Assembly: GCA_030537525.1 (NCBI GenBank)
Contig: JAUNVU010000009.1
Coordinates: 1 to 35,442, forward strand
Direction: 5' to 3'
Source of the DNA: Eubacteriales bacterium
GTDB lineage: Bacteria; Bacillota; Clostridia; Saccharofermentanales; DTU023
Length of the DNA: 35,442 nucleotides
Shown here: in pieces, positions 8,424 to 15,885 of the stretch
How the letters are laid out: every line of letters starts with the position of its first letter
Numbering within the stretch: position 1 is the first letter of the stretch
Made by a program: the position numbers and the translations under genes
Notes under the pieces: generated by a model
What the model saw: the letters and a program-made list of their open reading frames with translations, nothing else
What the model was told of the DNA's origin: nothing
The model's database searches: none

Positions 8424-8816
8424 ATGAAAGATTTTGCATACGGCACAGGTCGCCGCAAAGAATCCGTAGCCCGCGTTCGTCTAGTTCACGGCCAGGGCAA
8501 GATTGAAATTAATGGCAAGGAATTTGAAGAGTATCTACCTCTCGGCACCCTACGCTATATAGTTGAACAGCCCCTCCGTGCCTGTGGTGTCCGCGATAGC
8601 TTTGACGTCATTGTCAAGGTCCATGGCGGTGGTATCTCAGGTCAGGCTGGCGCAATCCGCCACGGTATTGCCCGCGCTCTCTGCGATGAGAACGCCGATG
8701 AATACCGCGCCACTCTCAAGAAGGCAGGCTTCCTCACTAGAGACGCTCGCAAGAAGGAGCGTAAGAAGCCAGGTCTCCGCAAGGCCCGTAAGGCTGGCCA
8801 ATACTCCAAGCGTTAA
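8424..8816 (+). CDS. rpsI: 30S ribosomal protein S9 (uS9)
   Basis: Small-subunit protein of 130 residues. The N-terminal [14 protein letters not shown] block, the central [19 protein letters not shown] segment and the basic C terminus ending in QYSKR are all typical. The C-terminal SKR tail reaches the ribosomal P site in characterised ribosomes. An AGGAGAAG site precedes the ATG. It is the second gene of the rplM-rpsI operon, which ends at the terminator at 8844-8870. Confidence 0.97.
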   Translation: MKDFAYGTGRRKESVARVRLVHGQGKIEINGKEFEEYLPLGTLRYIVEQPLRACGVRDSFDVIVKVHGGGISGQAGAIRHGIARALCDENADEYRATLKKAGFLTRDARKKERKKPGLRKARKAGQYSKR

Positions 8817-8843
8817 GCTGGCGGAGAGTCTAAGAAACAGAGA

Positions 8844-8870
8844 AGCCTCCGCTCTAGCGGGGGCTTTTTA
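8844..8870 (+). terminator. Rho-independent terminator after rpsI
   Basis: AGCCTCCGC (8844-8852) and GCGGGGGCT (8857-8865) form a 9-bp stem with one G-U pair and a TCTA loop, followed by T's. Confidence 0.85.
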
Positions 8871-8896
8871 TTAGGCAAAAGCCGAGAACAGAAATC

Positions 8897-9373
8897 GTGC
8901 GTACATTGTTTTCCGATAGTGAAGAGTCCACGCGTCGCCTAGCTGCGATGATTAGTGGGAATTTGTCTGAGCCAGTGACCATCCTTCTAGAAGGGGATTT
9001 GGGCGCTGGCAAGACCCATTTTGCCCAGGGTTTTGCCCAAGGACTAGGGGTTAGTGAGACTATAAGTAGTCCGACCTTTGCACTTTTAAATCGCTATCCA
9101 CTACCAGACCGACCAGCAAGTGAATTATTGCACTTCGACCTCTATCGCCTTGAAGATCCCTATTTAGAGTGGGAGCTGCTCGGCTTCGAAGAATTGGTGG
9201 AAGGTTCCAACTTCTGCCTTGTGGAATGGCCGCTGCGAATTGCCGAGTTCTGGTCAGCGAAGACGCCAAAGATTGAGATTCTGAGAGTTTCAGACCATGT
9301 TCGTAAATTACTGATACCAGCTGAATTGTTATCTGGTATAGATACAGCGGAGTGGCAAGGATGCGACAATTAA
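8897..9373 (+). CDS. tsaE: tRNA t6A biosynthesis ATPase TsaE
   Basis: ATPase of the TsaB-TsaD-TsaE complex, which makes N6-threonylcarbamoyladenosine at position 37 of ANN-decoding tRNAs. It is 158 residues with Walker A GDLGAGKT at 33-40, the SSPTFALL motif near 57-64 and a conserved HFDLYRL segment. Translation starts at a GTG (8897) with a weak ribosome binding site, 27 bases after the rpsI terminator, so its promoter must be very close or overlap that terminator. It overlaps the start of tsaB. The partner tsaD is not in the window. Confidence 0.92.
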   Translation: MRTLFSDSEESTRRLAAMISGNLSEPVTILLEGDLGAGKTHFAQGFAQGLGVSETISSPTFALLNRYPLPDRPASELLHFDLYRLEDPYLEWELLGFEELVEGSNFCLVEWPLRIAEFWSAKTPKIEILRVSDHVRKLLIPAELLSGIDTAEWQGCDN

Positions 9374-10077
9374 GTATTGAATTATCCAGCCCAGAGATTT
9401 CTTTGGCGCTTAGTGAAGGTTCAGAGATCAGGGCCTATCAAAAAGGCAGGGGACTGCGCCAACATGCTGAGACACTCTTTCCCATGCTCGAGTCCATCTT
9501 AAAGCAGGTCAAGTGGGAGCGCTCTGATCTTGAATTGATAGCGGTTGGTACAGGCCCAGGCTCTTTTACGGGAATTCGCATGGCGCTGACGGCAGCTAAG
9601 GTTTTGGCCTTCGGTTTAGGGGTCAAGCTGATAGGTGTTTCAGGCTTAGAGATCATGCAGGAACCCTATAGAGAGAGTCAGCTCTACCATCTGGCAACCA
9701 TTGATGCCCGTGGCGGCAGATTATATGCCGCCCTCTGGCACGGCGAGGAAGTATTATTGCCCGAAGGCAAGTACGAAGCTGAGACTATTTGGGCCGAGAT
9801 TTCAAACAGAATCAGTGGCAAGCCCCTCCTGATCTCTGGTACTGCCTGTGAGGCTATGGTGAGGGCACAAGAAGAAACTCGCCCCCTGACTTATTTTGTC
9901 GACTCGCATGGCAAGGGTTTGAATGCCGAAAATCTTGCTGCAGTGGCAGCTAGACGTGCTGATTTAGGGCAATTTGATTCACTTGTGGAACTAGCTGCTA
10001 ATTACTGTTCTCTAAGCCAGGCTGAGCGACTGCGTTTAGAGGCTGCTGGTCAAATCCAAAAAGGGCCGCTCCTATGA
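9361..10077 (+). CDS. tsaB: tRNA t6A biosynthesis protein TsaB
   Basis: Scaffold partner of TsaD in t6A37 synthesis, with an ASKHA fold but no ATPase activity of its own. I chose ATG 9361 because GGAG (9349-9352) lies 8 bases upstream and the protein then starts MRQLSIELSSP, the usual TsaB start; a GTG at 9352 would add three residues. The GTGPGSFTGIRMALTAAK signature near residues 62-80 is diagnostic. It is 238 residues, overlaps tsaE by 13 bases, and its TGA stop overlaps the rimI ATG (ATGA). The order tsaE-tsaB-rimI is common in Bacillota. Confidence 0.92.
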   Translation: MRQLSIELSSPEISLALSEGSEIRAYQKGRGLRQHAETLFPMLESILKQVKWERSDLELIAVGTGPGSFTGIRMALTAAKVLAFGLGVKLIGVSGLEIMQEPYRESQLYHLATIDARGGRLYAALWHGEEVLLPEGKYEAETIWAEISNRISGKPLLISGTACEAMVRAQEETRPLTYFVDSHGKGLNAENLAAVAARRADLGQFDSLVELAANYCSLSQAERLRLEAAGQIQKGPLL

Positions 10078-10520
10078 AGATAAGGCCGGCTCGTCCAAGC
10101 GATCTTTCTGCCATTGTTGCCTTGGAGCAAAGTTCGTTTACTGTTCCTTGGTCAAAGAAGTCCATTCGCTACGAGTTGGAGCACAATACGCTAGCCCATC
10201 TCTTTGTCGCAGAAGATAAGTATTTCGAGCTTCAGGCCTATGCTGGTTATCACGAGATTGTCGACGAGTGTGAGATAACTAATATCTGTGTGGCAAAATC
10301 CAGTCGCAAAATAGGATTGGGCACCCTGCTTTTAGAAACCTTGCTCACGGATGCCAGGCACCGAGGACTAAGGCGCGCGAGCTTAGAGGTACGCCCTTCT
10401 AATCATGCAGCCCTGGCCTTGTATCGCAAGTTCGGCTTTTGCCTTGTTGGTGTGCGGAAAAATTATTATCCTGATAATCGTGAGGATGCGCTAATTCTGG
10501 CCACTGATCTTGTCAATTAA
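10074..10520 (+). CDS. rimI: Ribosomal protein S18 N-alpha-acetyltransferase RimI
   Basis: GNAT-family acetyltransferase of 148 residues that acetylates the N terminus of ribosomal protein S18 in the family's founding members. The acetyl-CoA-binding block reads NICVAKSSRKIGLGTLLLETLL (about residues 75-95), followed by LEVRPSNHAALALYRKFGF, the classic RimI C-terminal motif. Its start overlaps the tsaB stop, which fixes it in the t6A operon. Some RimI proteins are active on other substrates, so the exact target is inferred. Confidence 0.9.
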   Translation: MKIRPARPSDLSAIVALEQSSFTVPWSKKSIRYELEHNTLAHLFVAEDKYFELQAYAGYHEIVDECEITNICVAKSSRKIGLGTLLLETLLTDARHRGLRRASLEVRPSNHAALALYRKFGFCLVGVRKNYYPDNREDALILATDLVN

Positions 10521-10570
10521 TGACTGTCTTATAGCGAGGTGACGGAATACTGTATAAGTACCTCTTAACC

Positions 10571-10599
10571 TTGCACCTGCACAGGTGCAAATCTATACT
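10571..10599 (+). promoter_or_regulatory. Promoter with overlapping inverted-repeat operator before the HPr-like gene
   Basis: TTGCAC (10571-10576), a 17-bp spacer and TATACT (10594-10599) form a good promoter. A 9-bp inverted repeat, TTGCACCTG-CA-CAGGTGCAA (10571-10590), covers the -35 and most of the spacer, where a dimeric repressor would block RNA polymerase. I do not recognise the regulator. Confidence 0.65.
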
Positions 10600-10624
10600 T
10601 GTTGTTAAGTAGGGAGGGCAGAAG

Positions 10625-10885
10625 ATGACCGAAAGAAGCCTAGCTTTCAATTCTCGACGCAATTTTGATATGAATGATTTGGCCAAGATTATCCAACTGG
10701 CCTCGAAATATAGTGCCAGCATATATTTAGAAGTTGGAGGTCGACAAGCCAATGCCAAGAGTCTTTTAGGCCTCATGTCTCTGCATCTCAATGAAGCGAC
10801 CGAGCTTCAGATTAAGAGCGAGGGACCTGATGCCGAGGCGGCAATAGAGGCTGTCGCAGCAGTCCTGGAACAGTCTAAACAGTAG
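10625..10885 (+). CDS. Crh-like HPr paralogue lacking the active-site histidine
   Basis: An HPr-fold protein of 86 residues. The regulatory block AKSLLGLMSL is intact, with Ser46 at exactly the HPr/Crh position that HPr kinase phosphorylates. The His15 site (GLHARP in HPr) is replaced; residue 15 is Asp. It therefore cannot carry phosphate from enzyme I in sugar uptake. By family analogy with B. subtilis Crh, it could act as a co-regulator of CcpA after Ser46 phosphorylation. A strong AGGGAGG site precedes the ATG, and the upstream promoter carries an inverted repeat. It leads the uvrC-yicC-remA-gmk-rpoZ cluster. In many Clostridia a Crh/HPr gene lies near uvrC or whiA. Confidence 0.8.
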   Translation: MTERSLAFNSRRNFDMNDLAKIIQLASKYSASIYLEVGGRQANAKSLLGLMSLHLNEATELQIKSEGPDAEAAIEAVAAVLEQSKQ

Positions 10886-10896
10886 GCGTATAGCGA

Positions 10897-12801
10897 GTGC
10901 AGGAACGGGATTTTAAGAGCCGACTAGCCCTCCTGCCGAAGTCGCCTGGCGTCTATTTGATGAAAGATGCCACAGGCGAAGTCATCTATGTCGGCAAGGC
11001 GAAGGACCTCCCGAAGCGCCTCTACAGTTATTTCAAACCCAATCCCCAGGGGAGTGCCAAGGTACTCTCGATGATCTCGAAGATCCACGATTTTGACACT
11101 ATTACGACGGAAAACGAGCTCGAGGCCCTGATTCTTGAAAACTCCCTGATTAAAAATTATCACCCAAAATACAATATCTTACTCCGTGACGACAAGGAGT
11201 ACCCTTACATCCGCGTTACACTTAACGAGGCTTATCCGCGCGTACTCAAGGCCTTTCGCCAAGGGCCAGATCGCGAGGAGGGAGCTCGTTACTTCGGCCC
11301 CTATCTCAGCTGGGAATTGAAAGAGGCACTCGATGCAATCTACAAGATTTTTCCTCTGAAGACTTGTAATCGGGTTTTTCCCCGAGATATAGGCAAAGAA
11401 CGTCCTTGTCTTAATTACTATATACATCGCTGTATCGCACCCTGTCGTGGTGATGTCAGCCAAGCTGAGTACCGTGCCCTAGTCCAAGAGGTGGTCGACT
11501 TCCTTAGCGGTCACTACGATGAATTGCTCAAGCGGCTTGAAGCAGAGATGCTGGCAAAGGCCGAGAAACTAGAATTTGAGGCTGCTGCCGAGATTCGCAA
11601 CCGTAGAGATGCCTTAGCGCGCCTGATGGAGCGTCAGAAAATCGACTTTGTCAGTGACGAAGATGCCGACATCATCGGTCTTGCTAGCAATGAAACAGAC
11701 CACTGCTTGCTTCTGATGCGTCTTCGACAGGGCCGCATAGTGCAGGCGGGCGCGCAGTTCTTTGAACTCGCCTCTGGCACTCAGACGGATATCCTGGAAG
11801 CCTTCATCTCCCAACACTATCATCGCTCCCAGGATTTGCCTCGGCTCATCCTCATCGGTCCCAAGCTTGCTGCTGAGCAGAGTCTTGTACTTGAAGAATA
11901 TCTACGAAGTGTTGCAGGTCATAAGATTGAGATCAGGCGTCCAGAGCGAGGCGATAAATTACGTCTCCTGGAGATGGCAGAAAGAAATGCGAAAGAGAGT
12001 CTGCGTCGTCATAGCCTGCTAGGCTCTAGTCGTCATGCCAGGCAGGCTAGTCTGGCGATTCTAGCAACTAAACTTGGCCTGGCCGAGGCGCCAGAACGCA
12101 TTGAGGCCATTGATGTTGCCAATTTAGGAGCGAGAGACAGGACGGCGTCCCTGGTAGTTTTTACGCGCGGCGAGCCCGACCGCCAGAGTTATCGGCATTT
12201 TAAAATTAAATCTGTCGAAGGTATAGATGACTATGCAGCTCAAGCGGAAGTCTTAAACCGACGCCTCAATCGCCTAGACGATCAGAGCTTCGGGGAGTTT
12301 CCAGATCTAATTTTGCTAGACGGGGGCAAGGGACACGTCAACGGCGCACTTGCAGTCTTGCGCTCCATGAATCTCGAGATACCCGTGGCGGGCATGGTCA
12401 AGGACGAGCGGCATAGAAGCCGTGGACTAGTCTTGCCAAATGGTGAGATAATAGAACTTTCAACAGCGGTTCCTGGCGAGGACCAGACTGAGCGAGCCGA
12501 GCGCATGGGCCTTTTGCGACTGATCACGGCTATCCAGAATGAAGCCCACCGCTTCGCCAATCGCCTCTTGCAAAAGAGTCATAAGGAGAGAAGTTTCAAA
12601 TACAGTCTAGAGGAGATCCCAGGTGTTGGACCAAGTCGTCGCCGGGCTCTCCTGAAGCAGTTCAAGACCTTAAAGGCGATATCAGAGGCCAGTCTTGAGC
12701 AATTAGCAGAGACGCCAGGCCTGCCACAACAGGTGGCAGAAGCAGTGTATTTGCACTTCCACAAGAAGGAGGCGGAAGATGGCCTTATTCGTAATAGCTG
12801 A
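10897..12801 (+). CDS. uvrC: UvrABC excision nuclease subunit C
   Basis: Endonuclease that makes both incisions around bulky DNA lesions after UvrAB loading. At 634 residues it is slightly longer than usual. The GIY-YIG 3'-incision domain is at the N terminus (GVY 18-20, YVG 31-33). A UVR helix for UvrB contact lies near 210-245, the RNase H-like 5'-incision domain includes Asp406 (AIDVANL) and Asp475 (LLDGGKG), and helix-hairpin-helix repeats follow near 575-625 (EEIPGVGPSRRRALL). Translation starts at GTG 10897 with only a weak ribosome binding site, 11 bases after the HPr-like gene, so coupling is likely. Its 3' end overlaps the next gene by 23 bases. Confidence 0.95.
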   Translation: MQERDFKSRLALLPKSPGVYLMKDATGEVIYVGKAKDLPKRLYSYFKPNPQGSAKVLSMISKIHDFDTITTENELEALILENSLIKNYHPKYNILLRDDKEYPYIRVTLNEAYPRVLKAFRQGPDREEGARYFGPYLSWELKEALDAIYKIFPLKTCNRVFPRDIGKERPCLNYYIHRCIAPCRGDVSQAEYRALVQEVVDFLSGHYDELLKRLEAEMLAKAEKLEFEAAAEIRNRRDALARLMERQKIDFVSDEDADIIGLASNETDHCLLLMRLRQGRIVQAGAQFFELASGTQTDILEAFISQHYHRSQDLPRLILIGPKLAAEQSLVLEEYLRSVAGHKIEIRRPERGDKLRLLEMAERNAKESLRRHSLLGSSRHARQASLAILATKLGLAEAPERIEAIDVANLGARDRTASLVVFTRGEPDRQSYRHFKIKSVEGIDDYAAQAEVLNRRLNRLDDQSFGEFPDLILLDGGKGHVNGALAVLRSMNLEIPVAGMVKDERHRSRGLVLPNGEIIELSTAVPGEDQTERAERMGLLRLITAIQNEAHRFANRLLQKSHKERSFKYSLEEIPGVGPSRRRALLKQFKTLKAISEASLEQLAETPGLPQQVAEAVYLHFHKKEAEDGLIRNS

Positions 12802-14443
12802 TACCCATTTGGGCATAGGCATAGATAAGACTATGGACAAGTTTGGCCCGCGTTGGCATGACCACACCAGGCGGCTCGCAGAGAATTGGCGTGCCGTGGT
12901 GAAGCCTAGTGACTGGGTCTTGGTTCCAGGAGATATCTCCTGGGCGCTAAATATAGCAGAGGCCAAGCCAGATCTCGCCTATCTAGATGCTTTGCCAGGC
13001 CAGAAATTACTCTTGAGAGGTAATCACGATTACTGGTGGCAAGGTCTCTCCAAACTACGCCGACAGTTTGCGGATTGGGGCTATGACAGCCTTCACCTCT
13101 TACAAAATGATGCCCATTATCTCGAGTCGGAGAAGGTAATTGTAGTTGGCAGTCGCGGTTGGCTTTTGCCAGGAGATCCAAAGGCAAAAACTGAAGATTT
13201 GAAAATCTACGAGCGTGAGCTTCATAGATTGGAGATTTCCCTACAGGCTGGAGCGAAGTTATTTGCCGAGCTCGGTGGGGTCGAGGCTGGTAACCGCTTG
13301 ATTGCCATGCTGCACTATCCGCCGTTTAAGACGGATTTGCGCCCGCTGCGAGTCTCTGAACTATGTGCCAAATACGGGGTGGAGAGAGTTTATTACGGTC
13401 ATGTTCACCAGCCTCATACGCCCTATAAGATCATGGAACAGAAAATAGCAGGAATTTACTATAGCCTAATTGCCGGCGATCACTTGGCTTTTAAGCCACA
13501 TCGGGTGCCGGCAGACGGACAGGAGCAAGAGATGAGTGATGTTAGATCGATGACAGGTTACGGCCGAGCCCAAAATAGTACTGAGCAGGGTTCGGTGCAG
13601 ATTGAATTAAGAGGAGTAAATCACCGCTATCACGAGCTCTATACGAGATTGCCTCAAGAGCTTCTATTTTTGGAATCTGAAATTCGTCAGACGGTGAAGG
13701 AAGTCGCAAAACGAGGGAAGCTTGAGCTCAAGCTGATTTACCAGCCAGGGGAGGGCCAGGGCGAAGAACCACAACTCAATCGTGAGAAATTGCAAGCCTA
13801 CCTTAGAGCTTATTCAGAATTGGCGGAATTTCTCGAGCTTCGCGAAGAGCCGACAATGGCTGATTTTTGGCAGCTCCCAGACATCCTAGACCTGCCTACG
13901 AGTTTGCTTGACGAAGAGCTTGGTGCCAAGGATCAGGAATTTAGGGAGCTAGTCATGCCCTGCCTAGAGCAGGCCCTACAGCAATTTGTGGCCAGCCGTC
14001 AGCGCGAAGGTGCCTTCTTGAAAGATGATCTTTTGGCCAATTTAGAAGAGCTCAATGCCTTGAGGTTGAAGATTGCTGAATTAGCACCTCGCCTCCAAGA
14101 GCATTTTAGAACCCGTTTGCTTAGGCGACTGGGTGAGCTATTGGCGGAAGAATATGAGGAATACTATCCAGAGCAGCGCCTTGCTACGGAGCTGGCTATA
14201 CTTGCAGATAAGGTGGCGATAGACGAAGAACTCAGCAGATTGGCAGCGCATTTTGCTGCCATGGAGAAGCATTTGTCGACTGGTGGTGTAATTGGCAAGC
14301 AGCTTGATTTTCTAGCTCAGGAGATGAATAGAGAAGTCAACACCATAGCTTCTAAGTCTGGTGATCTAGAAATTACGGAAGCCGCTCTTAAAATGAAGAA
14401 TTTAGTTGAGAAAATCCGCGAACAATTGCAAAATATAGAGTAA
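12779..14443 (+). CDS. Metallophosphoesterase-YicC fusion protein
   Basis: One uninterrupted frame of 554 residues joins two normally separate proteins. Residues 1-about 242 form a calcineurin-type metallophosphoesterase with DTH (8-10), GD (51-52), GNHD (81-84), HYPP (179-182) and GHVH (207-210), all metal ligands present. Residues 252-554 are a complete YicC endoribonuclease-family protein, from RSMTGYGRAQ to the conserved C-terminal REQLQNIE, covering YicC_N and DUF1732. Met252 (13532) has its own AGGAG site (13521-13525) six bases upstream, so a separate YicC may also be made by internal initiation. The ATG at 12779 lies inside the end of uvrC behind AAGGAGG. The downstream order remA-gmk-rpoZ is the classic yicC neighbourhood. 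Confidence 0.85.
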   Translation: MALFVIADTHLGIGIDKTMDKFGPRWHDHTRRLAENWRAVVKPSDWVLVPGDISWALNIAEAKPDLAYLDALPGQKLLLRGNHDYWWQGLSKLRRQFADWGYDSLHLLQNDAHYLESEKVIVVGSRGWLLPGDPKAKTEDLKIYERELHRLEISLQAGAKLFAELGGVEAGNRLIAMLHYPPFKTDLRPLRVSELCAKYGVERVYYGHVHQPHTPYKIMEQKIAGIYYSLIAGDHLAFKPHRVPADGQEQEMSDVRSMTGYGRAQNSTEQGSVQIELRGVNHRYHELYTRLPQELLFLESEIRQTVKEVAKRGKLELKLIYQPGEGQGEEPQLNREKLQAYLRAYSELAEFLELREEPTMADFWQLPDILDLPTSLLDEELGAKDQEFRELVMPCLEQALQQFVASRQREGAFLKDDLLANLEELNALRLKIAELAPRLQEHFRTRLLRRLGELLAEEYEEYYPEQRLATELAILADKVAIDEELSRLAAHFAAMEKHLSTGGVIGKQLDFLAQEMNREVNTIASKSGDLEITEAALKMKNLVEKIREQLQNIE

Positions 14444-14460
14444 TTCGAAGGAGACTAGAG

Positions 14461-14709
14461 ATGGAACTTCAATTTATTGAAATTGGTGAGGCAGGGATGG
14501 TTTCAGCAGCGCGTTTGATTGCCCTCCTAGCACCAGACTCAGCACCTGTTAGACGACTGATCCAGGAAGCCAGAGAACGCAATGTACTCGTGGACTGTAG
14601 CAGAGGAAATAAGACGCGCTCAGTGCTGATCATGGATAGTGACCACGTGATTCTCTCGGCGGAGGAGCCCGAGGTCATAGCTGCCAGATTGGCAGGAAAA
14701 GAGGATTAG
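14461..14709 (+). CDS. remA: Extracellular matrix regulator RemA (DUF370)
   Basis: Small DNA-binding regulator of 82 residues. The family signature is clear: FIEIGEAGMVSAARLIALLAPDSAP, then VDCSRGNKTRSVLIMDSDHVILS. In Bacillus RemA activates biofilm matrix and osmoprotection genes; in Clostridia its targets are mostly unknown. An AAGGAG site lies before the ATG. It sits between yicC and gmk, as in many Bacillota, and its stop is one base from the gmk ATG. Confidence 0.93.
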   Translation: MELQFIEIGEAGMVSAARLIALLAPDSAPVRRLIQEARERNVLVDCSRGNKTRSVLIMDSDHVILSAEEPEVIAARLAGKED

Positions 14710-14710
14710 G

Positions 14711-15343
14711 ATGAAGAAAATGCTTAAGTTAGAGTCCAAGGCGGGCCTAATTATCTGTTGTTCTGGCCCTTCTGGCGTTGGCAAGGATACCTTGATCACA
14801 GGTTTAAGAGAGCGTTTGCCACATCTCAAGCACTCGATCTCCTTGACGACAAGGGAACCTCGACATGGCGAGGTACCGGGTGTCGACTACCACTTCTGTG
14901 AGAAATCTGAATTTGAGGAAATGATCGCTGCAGGCGAAATCATCGAGTACGATATCTTCTGTGATCATTACTATGGAACCAGAGCTTCAGTAATCCGCGA
15001 GAGTGTTGCCAATGGACAGGATCTAATCTTGGATATTACGGTTGCTGGCAGCCTGCGTTTGAAGGAGTTAATTCCCGAAGCCATCCTGATCTTTATCTTA
15101 CCGCCTTCAGAGGAGGCTTTAATCGAACGTCTGAACTCCAGACGCACAGAATCCGCCGAGGTTATCAAGAAACGCGTGGCCAAGGCGCGAAGTGAAGTGG
15201 CAGAGGCCCGAAACTTTGATTATTTATTAATTAATGATAGACTTAAGGATGCAGTATCAGCACTTGAAGCTATCTTTATTGCTGAGCGTCTGCGTAGCAA
15301 ACACTATAATATCAGTCAGATAGATGAGGACCTGGAGGTTTAA
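14711..15343 (+). CDS. gmk: Guanylate kinase
   Basis: Phosphorylates GMP to GDP with ATP, an essential step in guanine nucleotide supply. It is 210 residues with P-loop GPSGVGKD at 19-26. The GMP-binding block is SLTTREPRHGEVPGVDYHF, and the lid region R-R-T-E-S lies near 136-140. ATG 14711 starts one base after the remA stop, with GGATTAGG just upstream as a weak site; the second Met at residue 4 is possible. It is followed immediately by rpoZ, the standard gmk-rpoZ pair. Confidence 0.95.
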   Translation: MKKMLKLESKAGLIICCSGPSGVGKDTLITGLRERLPHLKHSISLTTREPRHGEVPGVDYHFCEKSEFEEMIAAGEIIEYDIFCDHYYGTRASVIRESVANGQDLILDITVAGSLRLKELIPEAILIFILPPSEEALIERLNSRRTESAEVIKKRVAKARSEVAEARNFDYLLINDRLKDAVSALEAIFIAERLRSKHYNISQIDEDLEV

Positions 15344-15820
15344 ATGCTCGTAAAACCCAGCTTAGAAGATTTGTTGAAGAAAGTTGATAATCGATACATT
15401 TTAGCGATGTTTGCAGCCAGGAGAGCCAGACAGTTAACAGCTGGTGGCAAGCCCTTCGTCGAACGCAAGACCCCATCCAATGTGGCAGTTGCCGCCGAAG
15501 AGATAGCCAATTCAGATCTCGCACTACTAGAGGGTCAGCACCATGTGGATATCCCACTGCGCCCAGAAATTGAGGAAGCCAGACGTATTGAGGCCCTAGA
15601 GGCCGAAGCCAAGCGCCGCGAAGAAATGATAGAAGACAGTAACAATCGCCTAGCAGGCTCACTATCTCGTGAAATTTCGGAATACGTCGGTGGCGAAGGT
15701 GGTGTAGATTCTAACGAGATGATGGATTTCACCCGCCAGTTTATCAATCTCTTGGATCAGCAAGACGAGGCGAAAGATGCCAAGCAAGCAGCGGAGTCAA
15801 AGCAGACTAAGAGTGAGTAA
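15344..15820 (+). CDS. rpoZ: RNA polymerase omega subunit with long acidic C-terminal extension
   Basis: Residues 1-about 65 match the omega subunit (VDNRYILAMFAARRARQL, then the conserved N-V-A-V-A-A-E-E-I block), which helps fold and assemble the beta' subunit. The usual length is 65-90 residues; this one is 158. The extra 90 residues are highly charged, with a predicted helical, possibly coiled-coil stretch rich in Glu/Ala/Arg (about 82-105) and a Gln/Lys/Asp-rich tail. The extension has no recognised function. The ATG follows the gmk TAA directly, with GGAGG inside the gmk end. Confidence 0.88.
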   Translation: MLVKPSLEDLLKKVDNRYILAMFAARRARQLTAGGKPFVERKTPSNVAVAAEEIANSDLALLEGQHHVDIPLRPEIEEARRIEALEAEAKRREEMIEDSNNRLAGSLSREISEYVGGEGGVDSNEMMDFTRQFINLLDQQDEAKDAKQAAESKQTKSE

Positions 15821-15833
15821 AAATGTTAATACC

Positions 15834-15870
15834 GAGGCTTTGACCGCTAGCGGTCAAGGCCTCTTCGTTT
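15834..15870 (+). terminator. Rho-independent terminator after rpoZ
   Basis: A 13-bp stem (15834-15846 with 15851-15863, one G-U pair) is closed by a CTAG loop and followed by a T-rich run TTCGTTT. It ends the HPr-like to rpoZ cluster 14 bases after the rpoZ stop. Confidence 0.7.
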
Positions 15871-15885
15871 AAGAGGAGAAATTCT

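Noticed and set aside
10513-10791. Minus-strand frame across the HPr promoter
   Set aside because: It overlaps a convincing promoter, operator and HPr-like gene on the other strand, and the product has no family resemblance.
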